NCBI RefSeq assembly: GCF_900111875.1
Contig: NZ_FOJU01000004.1
Coordinates: 1-64,000 of the forward strand
Length of the DNA: 64,000 bases
Direction: 5' to 3'
Origin: Poseidonocella pacifica
GTDB lineage: Bacteria > Pseudomonadota > Alphaproteobacteria > Rhodobacterales > Rhodobacteraceae
Part shown: positions 39,639 to 48,195 of the stretch, one piece after another
How the letters are laid out: every line of letters starts with the position of its first letter
How positions within the stretch are numbered: position 1 is the stretch's first letter
Notes under the pieces: model-generated
Told to the model about the DNA's origin: nothing
The model's input: the letters and a program-made list of their open reading frames with translations, nothing else
The model's database searches: none
Translations under genes and position numbers: made by a program

Positions 39639-40098
39639 ATGTGATATCCGAAACTACGCCCAGAGCCATGTCAAGAACCGAAGTGAAGCCCGGGGACTCC
39701 GCTTGTTGCTTTGCCTGACATCGACCGGATTTGATGGAAGCCGGAGGGTTCGCGGGGAGATTTCGCGCCCAGAGGCCCGAGGCGCGGGCGTCGGCAAATC
39801 GAACCGGAGGCATGTCTTTCGGGAGGGGAAAGCCTGTGAGCGCTCGGCAACTCGCAATCGTATAGGTTGTAGAACATGTCTCTTCGTTCCCATCCGCGAG
39901 GTTGCGCCCTTGATTACTCGGCGTTTACGACAACTGGCCCACGTATGGCAATCAACTAGCATAAGGAGGCGACCTTGCGCCCCAACGGTAGAGCTCGCCC
40001 CTTTCCGCCGTTTGACCCAAACCCCACCATTTTCCATGGGCGCGGCGGTACACACGTGGCAGGGTGCCAATGACTAGACGGAAATCTTTGGTGAGCGA
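39639..40098. other. Non-coding region between sulfotransferase and fcl
   Basis: A 460-base divergent promoter region with no convincing gene. The only coding-like element is a 32-codon frame at 39975-40073 with a TTG start and a strong AAGGAGG five bases upstream, ending 25 bases before fcl; its product has no recognisable family and is not called. No clear inverted repeat or T-run hairpin was seen. Confidence 0.5.
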
Positions 40099-41028
40099 AT
40101 GGCGGATCGAAAACGCATCTGGGTTGCAGGGCACCGCGGGATGGTGGGATCGGCGCTCGTTCGCCGCCTCGAACGCGAAGACTGTGAGATCCTGACGGTT
40201 CCCCGCTGGGAATGCGACCTCTCTGACACCAAGGCAGTGGATCTTTGGCTGGGGGCGAACCGCCCCGATATGGTTGTCTATGCGGCAGCCAAAGTGGGCG
40301 GCATTCTGGCGAACGATACCTATCCCGTGGATTTCCTGTATGAGAATCTGGCGATCCAGAACAACGTCATTCGCCTCAGTCATCAACACGGCGTTGAAAA
40401 GCTGCTCTTCCTCGGATCGTCGTGCATATACCCCAAACACGCACCACAGCCGATCACCGAAGACGCCCTTCTGACAGGCCCGCTTGAGCCGACGAATGAA
40501 TGGTATGCGATTGCGAAAATTGCCGGAATCAAACTCTGTCAGGCTTACATGAAGCAATACGGCGCGCGCTTTGTATCGGCGATGCCCACCAATCTTTATG
40601 GTCCCAACGACAACTTTGACCTGAAATCAAGTCACGTCATACCGGCGCTCATGCGCAAGGCACATCGGGCGAAACTGGCCGGCGAAAGCGGAATGGAAAT
40701 CTGGGGCACGGGCACACCATTGCGCGAGTTCCTGCACGTCGACGATCTTGCAGATGCTGCCGTCTATGTCCTCTTCAACTACGAAGACTACGAGCACATC
40801 AATATTGGCAGCGGCTCCGACCTTTCTATCGCCGCAGTCGCGCGAATGGTGATGGAGGTTGCAGGACTTGAGGGCGAGCTTCGCCATGATCTGGACAAGC
40901 CAGACGGCACACCGCGCAAGCTCATGTCCGCGGAGAAACTGCGCGGGCTCGGCTGGCGCCCCAAGATCGAACTGCGCGAAGGCCTCGCAGCGACCTACCA
41001 ATGGTTTCTACAGAACGTTGAGGCCTGA
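40099..41028 (+). CDS. fcl: GDP-L-fucose synthase
   Basis: Epimerase-reductase turning GDP-4-keto-6-deoxymannose into GDP-L-fucose with NADPH. The 309-residue SDR protein has the N-terminal VAGHRGMVGSALVRRL, the SSCIYPKHAPQPI segment, YAIAKIAGIKLCQAY with Tyr-x3-Lys, and NLYGPNDNFD. Length is normal. It completes the ManC-Gmd-Fcl route encoded in this island, although it stands alone on the + strand. A hairpin follows between it and the convergent small-protein gene. Confidence 0.95.
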   Translation: MADRKRIWVAGHRGMVGSALVRRLEREDCEILTVPRWECDLSDTKAVDLWLGANRPDMVVYAAAKVGGILANDTYPVDFLYENLAIQNNVIRLSHQHGVEKLLFLGSSCIYPKHAPQPITEDALLTGPLEPTNEWYAIAKIAGIKLCQAYMKQYGARFVSAMPTNLYGPNDNFDLKSSHVIPALMRKAHRAKLAGESGMEIWGTGTPLREFLHVDDLADAAVYVLFNYEDYEHINIGSGSDLSIAAVARMVMEVAGLEGELRHDLDKPDGTPRKLMSAEKLRGLGWRPKIELREGLAATYQWFLQNVEA

Positions 41029-41045
41029 GCGGGACGAGGAGGGCC

Positions 41046-41070
41046 GCCGGTTTCCTGATTGAAAACCGGC
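41046..41070. terminator. Hairpin between fcl and the sulfur-import operon
   Basis: Perfect 8-bp stem (GCCGGTTT/AAACCGGC) with a 9-base loop between two convergent genes. The stem ends are A/T-rich on both strands but no T-run follows; a two-way terminator is plausible. Confidence 0.45.
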
Positions 41071-41092
41071 AACCACAAACTCAGCAGGTACG

Positions 41093-41266
41093 CTATTGGG
41101 CGGGCAGTGCCGCGCAATGCGCGCCGCCAGCGGCTTGCCCTGACCCAAGAGCAAGAAGCGGAGGTGCTTGATAAGCGTTTGGCATGCCCTTCGCGGCGAG
41201 ATCCCAGCCTATGAGGACAAACAGCAGCACAACGGTTGCAAGCGCGATCGGAGTTCTGGTGCTCAT
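41093..41266 (-). CDS. Small single-span membrane protein of the YeeE operon
   Basis: A 57-residue protein (MSTRTPIALATVVLLFVLIG at the start) with one hydrophobic span at about 6-22 and a short tail ending in a His-Cys pair (GGAHCAALPAQ). Its ATG overlaps the YeeE/YedE stop (ATGA), and GGAGG lies seven bases upstream, both strong signs of real translation. No family is recognised. The position suggests a partner or accessory of the transporter. It is easily missed because a longer out-of-context frame covers it. Confidence 0.6.
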   Translation of the reverse strand: MSTRTPIALATVVLLFVLIGWDLAAKGMPNAYQAPPLLALGSGQAAGGAHCAALPAQ

Positions 41267-42387
41267 TTCCGTGCCTCCAGCCCAAGGGATGGGCGAAGCC
41301 GGATTCCCAAAGCGGAGCCCCCGAAGGCCATCGCAAACCAGACCCATCCATGCAGTGAGCCGGTCGATATCCCGCTGAAGAACGCGCCGACATTGCACCC
41401 AAACGCAAGGCGCGACGAATACCCAAGCAAGAACCCGGCGATGATCGTCGCGACCCAGGCTTTCGCAGGCAGCTTGGGCAGTCCAGCCGACAGCGCGCCG
41501 CGCCATACGGCCACGCCGAATGCCCCAAGGATGATGCCGATGTTGGTAAGCGAGGTGACGTCGGTGAGAAGGCTTTCCGCCACTCGGTCCACGTTCCCCG
41601 GAGCGGACCAGAAAGGCGATGCCGCAAGATCGACCCCAACGGCGCTTGCCCCCTTTGCCGCCCAGAGCCCCAAGCCATAGACCACACCCCAAGGTTGCCC
41701 TGCGACAACGAGGTTTCCGATAGCTAGCGCCGCGAGCAGAATGGCCGCAATTACATAGCGCCGGGGCATCGTGCGGTGTCCCGGCTTGCCGAGGAAGAAA
41801 AGAAGTGCCGCCACGGCCGCCAGAGCGGCGAGCGTAAGCGCAAGGCCCGAGCCGCCAGTGGCCGCAATAACTGGCAAACTGCCAAGGTCGGTCCACCAGA
41901 AGAGGTGAAATGCGCCTGCAAAGCTGCCAAGCGCAAAGAACGGCAGGGCCACCAGACTCACGGGATTACCACTTCCCGCATTGACGAGCGTGCCAGAGCC
42001 GCACCCCATGACCAGCTGCATACAGGCGCCGAAGACAAACGCCCCGCCAATCATCGCGAAACCGACCGGAGCGTGAGCGCCAACCAGTTCGCCCTCATGG
42101 CTTCCGAGAAGGGGCAGTGCAACAGCGGCAACGATCCCGATCGACAGCAGGTGTGCCAACACGCCTGCAGGCTCGCGCCGGACGATCATGGCCCGCCACG
42201 GACCCGCAAAACCGAACCGCATGCCTTCCAGCACGATCCCGAAACCCAACCCGATCAGGAGCAGGGCCCCGTACCGAGCGCCAACGAAGGCGGCAACGAT
42301 GAGGGCGAGCGAAATGCCCGCCCCGATGAGCGCCGCGCGCCGCCCCAGTCCGGGCCCAGCGTCAGGCGTATCTAGTGTTTGGCTCAT
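41263..42387 (-). CDS. YeeE/YedE family sulfur-compound transporter
   Basis: Inner-membrane protein of 374 residues with about ten hydrophobic segments. It carries the two conserved Cys motifs of the family, LVMGCGSGTLVNAGSG near residue 115 and AFGCNVGAFFSGISTG near 335. YeeE proteins import thiosulfate; the exact substrate here is inferred. The ATG at 42387 has AAGG five bases upstream and lies 8 bases after the stop of a periplasmic rhodanese gene, whose product could deliver or process the sulfur compound. A 57-residue small protein gene follows with ATGA overlap. Confidence 0.9.
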   Translation of the reverse strand: MSQTLDTPDAGPGLGRRAALIGAGISLALIVAAFVGARYGALLLIGLGFGIVLEGMRFGFAGPWRAMIVRREPAGVLAHLLSIGIVAAVALPLLGSHEGELVGAHAPVGFAMIGGAFVFGACMQLVMGCGSGTLVNAGSGNPVSLVALPFFALGSFAGAFHLFWWTDLGSLPVIAATGGSGLALTLAALAAVAALLFFLGKPGHRTMPRRYVIAAILLAALAIGNLVVAGQPWGVVYGLGLWAAKGASAVGVDLAASPFWSAPGNVDRVAESLLTDVTSLTNIGIILGAFGVAVWRGALSAGLPKLPAKAWVATIIAGFLLGYSSRLAFGCNVGAFFSGISTGSLHGWVWFAMAFGGSALGIRLRPSLGLEARK

Positions 42388-42395
42388 GTCGACCT

Positions 42396-43334
42396 TCAGA
42401 AGATGTTCTTGATCTGGATCCACAGATAGCGGATCGGGCCGGGGACGTTGGCCATTTCATAGCCAGCGTTCGACCATCCAACCATGCTTTCGGGAAAGAG
42501 TTTCACATTCTCAATCCCTGCAAGCTCGCTCAGAGCAAACCAATTGGTGGCCGCCCAGTGACCCGTGTTGCAGAATGAGATCAACTGATCCGCCGAGGTA
42601 AAGCCCTGCTCCTCTGAGAGGGCCCGAGCAGCAGCCGCATCAATGATCGCCGGCCCGCCGGAGAACCAACCTGCATGCTCGAAGTATTCCGACTGCGGCA
42701 AGGTTCCAGGACGTGCGGCGGCGGGATGAGCCTGCTCCCCGTTCCAGAAGCTCTCTGGGCGGGCATCAAGCAAAAGCGCATCGTCATCGCCATTCAGCAC
42801 CGCCTGAACGTCGTCAACCGTCGCGAGCCACTGGTCGGAAAAACTGACCTCGAACTCACTCGGCGCGGGCTCCGAGGTCTCTTTCGTGAGGATCTTGCCC
42901 GCTTCGGTCCACGCATTCACGCCGCCGTTCAGGATCGCAAGTTGGCTGACGCCGCTGGATTTCAGAGTCCAGTACACACGGGCCGCCGCTCCGAAGTCAG
43001 TGACATCGGTGCCCTGATACACAATGACGGTCGGGCGGTCGGGGGTCGCTCCGGCGTTGCTCAGAACGTCGGTGAGCGTCGCTTCGGAAACCAGTTGCCC
43101 CGGATTGTTCTCCGGCCCGCGAAAAAGACCATAGGGTGCGTTCACAGACCCTTCGATATGACCCTCGGCGTATCCATCTTTGTTTGCGCGAATATCTAGG
43201 ACGAGAAGGTCCTCCTCGCTGGATTGCGCGGATTCGAGCGTCGCCGGGTCGATCAAGGGACCGAACCCCGCTTGAGCCAGCAGGGTTGTAGCGGAAAATG
43301 CAAGCGCCGCAGCAGCGGCCAGTACCTGTTTCAT
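42396..43334 (-). CDS. Periplasmic two-domain rhodanese sulfurtransferase
   Basis: A 312-residue exported sulfurtransferase. The N-terminus VLAAAAALAFSATTLLAQAG is a Sec signal peptide. Two rhodanese domains follow: the first (LVLDIRANKDGYAEGHIEGS, VIVYQGTD) lacks the catalytic Cys, the second (LLLDARPESFWNGEQAH) has it in ISFCNTGHWAATNW near residue 263. The active loop CNTGHW differs from standard rhodaneses. The ATG at 43334 has AGGAG upstream. Linked to YeeE, it likely works on thiosulfate or polysulfide in the periplasm. Confidence 0.9.
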   Translation of the reverse strand: MKQVLAAAAALAFSATTLLAQAGFGPLIDPATLESAQSSEEDLLVLDIRANKDGYAEGHIEGSVNAPYGLFRGPENNPGQLVSEATLTDVLSNAGATPDRPTVIVYQGTDVTDFGAAARVYWTLKSSGVSQLAILNGGVNAWTEAGKILTKETSEPAPSEFEVSFSDQWLATVDDVQAVLNGDDDALLLDARPESFWNGEQAHPAAARPGTLPQSEYFEHAGWFSGGPAIIDAAAARALSEEQGFTSADQLISFCNTGHWAATNWFALSELAGIENVKLFPESMVGWSNAGYEMANVPGPIRYLWIQIKNIF

Positions 43335-43793
43335 GGTGTAACTCTCCTGAAGTCTTGCCGCTAACTTCGGGCGCTTTGCGCAATTGGCAACCCTTGCGGT
43401 TCCTCTGGGGCAGGATCGCAGAAAACCGCGCCGCAACAAACCCTGAATTCCCAAGCTCATTGTTGCCCCTCAAGACGCATAGGAGGAAACACGTGTCGTA
43501 TCGGCCCTGCAGCGCGAACAAGCGTTCTTTTCCGCGCTAGATTTTCGCCACATGCCCGTGGCAACCATAGGCCTTGGGATCGCTGTCGTATCTTGCACGA
43601 TGGGGTGGAATTTTGCGCCAGTCTCGCGCAGCCTCTCTTGTCTTGAGAGGCAAGAGCACCACAGTAGATAGGCGATTGGGCTGCATGATGGCCTGACGCC
43701 GGAGGCTGAGCACGGCAAACAGGCCGCAGGGCCAGTACCGTGCATCTCATTGCACTGGATAGAATATCGCAGAAGCCCACCGGGGATCATACA
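43335..43793. other. Divergent promoter region, rhodanese / xdhC
   Basis: 459 bases with no credible gene. It holds a 7-bp inverted repeat GCCTCTC-N7-GAGAGGC at 43631-43651. A 15-codon GTG frame (43493-43540) with AGGAGG six bases upstream contains one Cys and could be a leader peptide, but evidence is thin. Confidence 0.5.
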
Positions 43794-44792
43794 ATGCACG
43801 ATGACGACGATATCACGAAAACCGTGCTGAGGATGTTTGAGGCGGGACGCGGCGCGGCGCTCGCCACAGTGATCGAGACATGGGGCAGCGCGCCGCGCCC
43901 TGTGGGGAGCCAACTGGCCATCGCCGGGGACGGTGAAATGGCAGGGTCCGTCTCGGGTGGGTGTGTCGAAGGTGCCGTTGTCGCCGAGGCGCAGGATGCC
44001 ATACGGACCGGTCAATGCAGCATCCTGGAATTCGGCGTCGCAGATGAAGATGCTTTCGCCGTCGGTCTCGCCTGCGGCGGCAACATCCGGATTCTCGTCG
44101 AACCGGTGGGGATCGGATACGGGCCCGACCCCGAGTTGCTGCGGAGTCTCGCGCGCGCGCGGACCGAACGTCGCCCAATCGTCCTATCCACAAACCTCAG
44201 CGACTGGGACCGCACTCTATTGCCGCCAGATGACGGCAAGGCGGCGCAGGGATTGCGAACGGACACCTCCTTTGTGGACGGAGCCTCTTTCTACGCGGTC
44301 CATAATCCGCCGCTGAAACTCGCCGTCGTAGGCGCGGTCCACATTGCACAGCCGCTCACGCGGATGGCGGTTCTGGCGGGGTACGATGTCACGATCATCG
44401 ACCCACGGGAGAGTTTCGCCTCTCCCGCGCGGTTTCCAGATCTCACGCTCGTGCACGATTGGCCCGATGAGGCCCTCGCAGCCCACGGGCTGGACACGCG
44501 CACTGCGGTTGTGACGCTCACTCACGATCCGAAACTCGACAATCCGGCCATCGAAACCACGCTGCGGTCTGAAGTGTTTTACCTCGGCTGTCTTGGCTCC
44601 ACGCGAACCCAAGCAAAGCGCGTCCGTCACCTCAAGGAAGCAGGCTTCTCGGACGTAGAGATTGCTCGCATTCACGCTCCCGTGGGGCTGGACATCGGAA
44701 GCCGTTCCCCCGCCGAGATAGCGATCTCGATCATGGCGGAAATGACGGAGCGCCTGCGTCGCCCAAACACCCGCCCCGGGAGAACCGCATGA
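43794..44792 (+). CDS. XdhC/CoxF family molybdenum-enzyme maturation protein
   Basis: A 332-residue protein that in this family binds molybdenum cofactor and assists its sulfuration and insertion into xanthine- or CO-dehydrogenase-type enzymes. N-terminal ATVIETWGSAPRPVGSQLAI and GSVSGGCVEGAVV are the XdhC signatures; the C-terminal Rossmann part has VVGAVHIAQPLTRMAVLAGYDVTIIDPR and YLGCLGSTRTQAKR. The ATG at 43794 is preceded by GGGGAT at modest strength. It overlaps the next gene by ATGA. No molybdenum hydroxylase gene is in the window. Confidence 0.92.
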   Translation: MHDDDDITKTVLRMFEAGRGAALATVIETWGSAPRPVGSQLAIAGDGEMAGSVSGGCVEGAVVAEAQDAIRTGQCSILEFGVADEDAFAVGLACGGNIRILVEPVGIGYGPDPELLRSLARARTERRPIVLSTNLSDWDRTLLPPDDGKAAQGLRTDTSFVDGASFYAVHNPPLKLAVVGAVHIAQPLTRMAVLAGYDVTIIDPRESFASPARFPDLTLVHDWPDEALAAHGLDTRTAVVTLTHDPKLDNPAIETTLRSEVFYLGCLGSTRTQAKRVRHLKEAGFSDVEIARIHAPVGLDIGSRSPAEIAISIMAEMTERLRRPNTRPGRTA

Positions 44793-46405
44793 AATTTGGT
44801 ACGGTCGCTATCGAAAATGCTCAGGGACTCATCCTCGCCCATTCGATTCAGGCGGACGGGCGCAAACTCCGCAAGGGAAAGGTGATCGGACCGGACGACA
44901 TCGCATTGCTGCGCATGTCCGGCATCACCTCGGTCATAGCTGCTGCACTTGCCCCGGGGGACATGGACGAGAATATCGCCGCTGCGGCGATTGCCGATGC
45001 TCTGGGCGATCACGGCCTTGAATCCAGCGCGCCCTTCACCGGACGGGTCAACCTCATCGCGCCGCACGCCGGACTTCTGGAAGTCGACGCCGACGCGCTC
45101 GGAGAGATGAACACGGTCGATGAATCGATCACGATCGCGACCCTCCCGAACATGGCCCGTTTGGGGGCGGGCACGCTCGCCGCGACGATCAAGATCATAC
45201 CCTATGCCGCAGAAGGTGCCGATGTCGCTCGCGCGGCCTCCCTCCTGCGGCGGGGCGCGATCCGGTTTCATCCCTTTCAGCTGCGCAGGGCCGACCTCAT
45301 CTTGACGGAAGTGCCGGGGATAAAGCAGGGCCTTCTGTCGAAGGCGGAAGCCGTCACCGCGCGGCGCCTCGCCGGCTTGGGCATGGCTCTTGGCCGGGTG
45401 ATACGGGTTCCGCACGACGAACAGGCCGTTGCAAGAGCCCTCGCGGAGTGCGGTGCTGAGTTGGTCCTGCTTCTCGGGGCATCCGCCACCGCGGACCGAG
45501 CCGATGTGATTCCGTCGGCTTTGCTCAAAGCTGGGGGGCGGATCGAACGGTTCGGAATGCCTGTGGATCCGGGAAACCTTTTGCTGTTGGGCGAGTTGCA
45601 GGGACGGTCCGTGGTAGGTTTGCCCGGCTGCGCGCGCTCTCCTGCGCTCAATGGAGCGGATTGGATACTCGAAAGGCTGGCGGCCGGGATACGTGTCACT
45701 TCGGACGATATTGGCGCGATGGGAGTAGGTGGACTGCTCAAGGAAATCCCCCAACGCGATCATCCCCGCGCCACCCCACGTGAAGGACCCTTGCGCGTCG
45801 AAGTGATCCTTCTCGCAGGGGGCGAGGGCCGACGTATGCGGGGCGAAGACAAATTGCTTCGCGAGGTCGAAGGCGAGGCCGTGTTGCGGTACTCCGCGCG
45901 CGCCGCCTTGGGATCTCGGGCCAACCGCGTGCGGGTCGTTGTCCCAGAAGCAGAGACAGCCCGTCGAGATACCCTGGCAGGGCTCGACGTCGACATTATT
46001 GAAACCCCCGAGACGAGTTTGGGAATGGCCGCTTCGCTACAAGCTGGCTTGCGCGCCATTGAACCTACGACACACGCGGTAATCGTTGCACTTGCCGACA
46101 TGCCCGAGGTGACAGCGGAGCATCACGACCGGCTCATCGCGGCCTTTCGCCCAGACGAACAAAGGGAAATCTGCCGTGCGTGCGACGAGGGCGGGTTTCC
46201 CGGTCACCCCGTACTCTTTGGCGCGCGCTTCTTCGAAGCTTTGCGCGCATTGCAAGGTGATCGCGGCGCGAAGGAGATCCTGATCGCGCATCCGGAGTAC
46301 CTTCAGGAGGTCGCGACGCCAGGTCGCGGCGCTACGCTCGATCTGGATTCTCCCGAAGATTGGGCAGCATGGGATGCCGAGCGGAAAACAAGGGCAGCGA
46401 GTTGA
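44789..46405 (+). CDS. Molybdopterin-binding domain fused to MocA-like nucleotidyltransferase
   Basis: A 538-residue two-domain protein. Residues about 1-325 form a MoeA/MogA-like molybdopterin-binding region (KGKVIGPDDIALLRMSGI, LLLGASATADRADVIPSAL). Residues about 340-535 form a NTP-transferase domain starting VEVILLAGGEGRRMRGEDKLL with the GG-x-RMG-like loop and VALADMPEV, as in MocA, which makes molybdopterin cytosine dinucleotide. It is translationally coupled to xdhC, pointing to cofactor preparation for a xanthine-oxidase-family enzyme encoded elsewhere. Confidence 0.9.
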   Translation: MKFGTVAIENAQGLILAHSIQADGRKLRKGKVIGPDDIALLRMSGITSVIAAALAPGDMDENIAAAAIADALGDHGLESSAPFTGRVNLIAPHAGLLEVDADALGEMNTVDESITIATLPNMARLGAGTLAATIKIIPYAAEGADVARAASLLRRGAIRFHPFQLRRADLILTEVPGIKQGLLSKAEAVTARRLAGLGMALGRVIRVPHDEQAVARALAECGAELVLLLGASATADRADVIPSALLKAGGRIERFGMPVDPGNLLLLGELQGRSVVGLPGCARSPALNGADWILERLAAGIRVTSDDIGAMGVGGLLKEIPQRDHPRATPREGPLRVEVILLAGGEGRRMRGEDKLLREVEGEAVLRYSARAALGSRANRVRVVVPEAETARRDTLAGLDVDIIETPETSLGMAASLQAGLRAIEPTTHAVIVALADMPEVTAEHHDRLIAAFRPDEQREICRACDEGGFPGHPVLFGARFFEALRALQGDRGAKEILIAHPEYLQEVATPGRGATLDLDSPEDWAAWDAERKTRAAS

Positions 46406-46449
46406 GAAACCGGGTTGTGCGGCTTTGTCAGCTTCGCTACCAAGCTTGA

Positions 46450-46605
46450 AAGTGTCGTCGGGAGAACCGGTTCATCCGGTGCCGAAGGAGCAACCGCCCC
46501 GGAAACTCTCAGGCCAAAGGACCGACGCCGCCAAGCACTCTGGAGAGATCCCCCTAACCGGGGCGCCGACGGGATAACGATCTCAGGCAAAAGGACAGAG
46601 GGGGC
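46450..46605 (+). ncRNA. Tandem glycine riboswitch
   Basis: Two adjacent glycine aptamers. Aptamer 1 spans about 46456-46527, with P1 CGTCGG pairing CCGACG and the conserved AACTCTCAGGCCAAAGGACC-type core. Aptamer 2 spans about 46538-46600, with P1 CTCT pairing AGAG and the matching ATCTCAGGCAAAAGGACAG core. They are linked by about ten bases and sit directly before gcvT, the classic target, where glycine normally turns on gcv expression. Confidence 0.95.
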
Positions 46606-46633
46606 ATCGCGCGCGCGAAACGCGCAAGGATGC

Positions 46634-46652
46634 ACGGTGCCTTGCGCACCGT
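46634..46652 (+). promoter_or_regulatory. Hairpin between riboswitch and gcvT start
   Basis: Perfect 7-bp stem ACGGTGC/GCACCGT with a 5-base loop, ending 8 bases before the GGAG ribosome-binding site of gcvT (46661-46664). It may belong to the riboswitch expression platform acting on translation, since it has no T-run. Confidence 0.5.
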
Positions 46653-46670
46653 CGATGGCAGGAGTTGGGC

Positions 46671-47795
46671 ATGACTGACCTGAAACGGACGACACTTTAT
46701 GACCTGCATATTGCGAATGGTGCCAAGATGGTCCCGTTTGCCGGCTACGAAATGCCGGTCCAGTACCCGCTAGGGGTACTCAAGGAACACCAACACACCC
46801 GAGACAAGGCGGGACTGTTCGATGTCAGCCACATGGGGCAGCTTCGACTGACAGGACCGGACTACGCCACCATCGCTGCAGCTGTCGAAGCGCTTGTCCC
46901 CGTGGATGCGCAGGGGCTCGCGGAAGGCCGCCAACGATATGGGTTTCTCACCAATTCCGATGGCGGCATCCTTGATGATTTGATGTTTGCAAACCGCGGG
47001 GATCACATTTTCATGGTGGTGAATGCGGGTTGCAAAGACGCCGATATCGCCCACCTTCGGGCGCACCTCCCGCAAGATGTGATGCTTGAGGAAATTACCA
47101 ACCGGGCGCTGATTGCCTTGCAAGGCCCTGCCGCCGAGGCCGTCCTCTCACAGCTCGACCCACGCGCGGCCGACATGCGCTTCATGGATGTTTTCGACCT
47201 CATGCTGGGCGGGGTAACCTGCTGGGTCTCTCGCTCAGGCTACACGGGTGAAGACGGTTATGAGATTTCAGTTCCGTCTGAGAATGCCGCCCCGCTGGCG
47301 GAGAAACTGCTCGCACATCCAGACGTGGAGCCGATCGGCCTCGGCGCACGCGACTCCCTCAGACTGGAAGCCGGCCTGTGCCTCTATGGGCACGACATCA
47401 CGGAAAAGACGACACCGGTCGAAGCCGGTCTGACCTGGGCGATGCAAAAAGCGCGCAGGGCGGGGGGGGCGCGGGAGGGCGGCTTTCCCGGCGCGGCTGC
47501 GATACTGACCCAGATGGCCAAGGGGCCGGCGCGAAAGCGCGTTGGCCTTGCTCCGGAGGGGCGCGCGCCCATGCGCGAAGGGGTCAAACTCTTTGCGTCC
47601 GAGACGGGTGATGATCTCATCGGGGAAATCACCTCCGGCGGGTTCGGGCCTACGGTACAGGGGCCCGTCGCGATGGGATATGTGACCGCTCACTATTCCC
47701 CAGACGGAACAGTGATCTATGGTGATCTTAGGGGCAGGCGCCAGCCGGTGCGCGTTGTTCCCCTGCCCTTTACACCGGCGAGATTCAAACGCTGA
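46671..47795 (+). CDS. gcvT: Glycine cleavage system aminomethyltransferase (T protein)
   Basis: Transfers the methylene from H-protein-bound aminomethyl to tetrahydrofolate, releasing ammonia. The 374-residue protein has YDLHIANGAKMVPFAGYEMPVQY, HTRDKAGLFDVSHMGQLRL near residue 50 and SRSGYTGEDGYEI near 190, with GLGARDSLRLEAG. The ATG at 46671 has GGAG six bases upstream. It heads the gcvTHP operon and is controlled by the upstream tandem glycine riboswitch. Confidence 0.97.
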   Translation: MTDLKRTTLYDLHIANGAKMVPFAGYEMPVQYPLGVLKEHQHTRDKAGLFDVSHMGQLRLTGPDYATIAAAVEALVPVDAQGLAEGRQRYGFLTNSDGGILDDLMFANRGDHIFMVVNAGCKDADIAHLRAHLPQDVMLEEITNRALIALQGPAAEAVLSQLDPRAADMRFMDVFDLMLGGVTCWVSRSGYTGEDGYEISVPSENAAPLAEKLLAHPDVEPIGLGARDSLRLEAGLCLYGHDITEKTTPVEAGLTWAMQKARRAGGAREGGFPGAAAILTQMAKGPARKRVGLAPEGRAPMREGVKLFASETGDDLIGEITSGGFGPTVQGPVAMGYVTAHYSPDGTVIYGDLRGRRQPVRVVPLPFTPARFKR

Positions 47796-47813
47796 CAGAG
47801 AGGTCTGCACTCC

Positions 47814-48173
47814 ATGAAATTCACGGAAGAACACGAATGGCTTCGCCCCGAGGACGATCTGATCGTTGTGGGCATAACGGAGCACGCCGCCGAGCAGCTT
47901 GGCGACATCGTCTTTGTCGAGCTTCCCGAAGAAGGCACAGAGGTCGTGAAGGATGATGAGGTTGTCGTCATCGAAAGCGTCAAGGCCGCGAGCGATATTC
48001 TCGCCCCGATTGACGGAGAGATCGTCGAGGTCAACGAGGCGCTCACAAATTCGCCCAGCACCGTCAACGAAGATCCACTCGGCGACGGCTGGTTCTTCAA
48101 AATCAAGCCCGCCGAGCCGAGCCAGATGGACGAATACATGGACGAGGCCGCTTACAAGCAGTTGATCGGCTAG
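47814..48173 (+). CDS. gcvH: Glycine cleavage system H protein
   Basis: Lipoyl carrier protein shuttling the aminomethyl group between P, T and L proteins. The 119-residue protein starts [14 protein letters not shown] and has the lipoyl-Lys motif [21 protein letters not shown] near residue 60, then the [12 protein letters not shown] end typical of the family. It follows gcvT by 18 bases with GAGAGG upstream. Confidence 0.98.
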   Translation: MKFTEEHEWLRPEDDLIVVGITEHAAEQLGDIVFVELPEEGTEVVKDDEVVVIESVKAASDILAPIDGEIVEVNEALTNSPSTVNEDPLGDGWFFKIKPAEPSQMDEYMDEAAYKQLIG

Positions 48174-48195
48174 AACAAACCAAGAGGAGACGGGC

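Noticed and set aside
39975-40073. 32-codon frame with TTG start and strong AAGGAGG before fcl
   Set aside because: Product has low complexity and no family; a good Shine-Dalgarno alone is not enough to call a gene.
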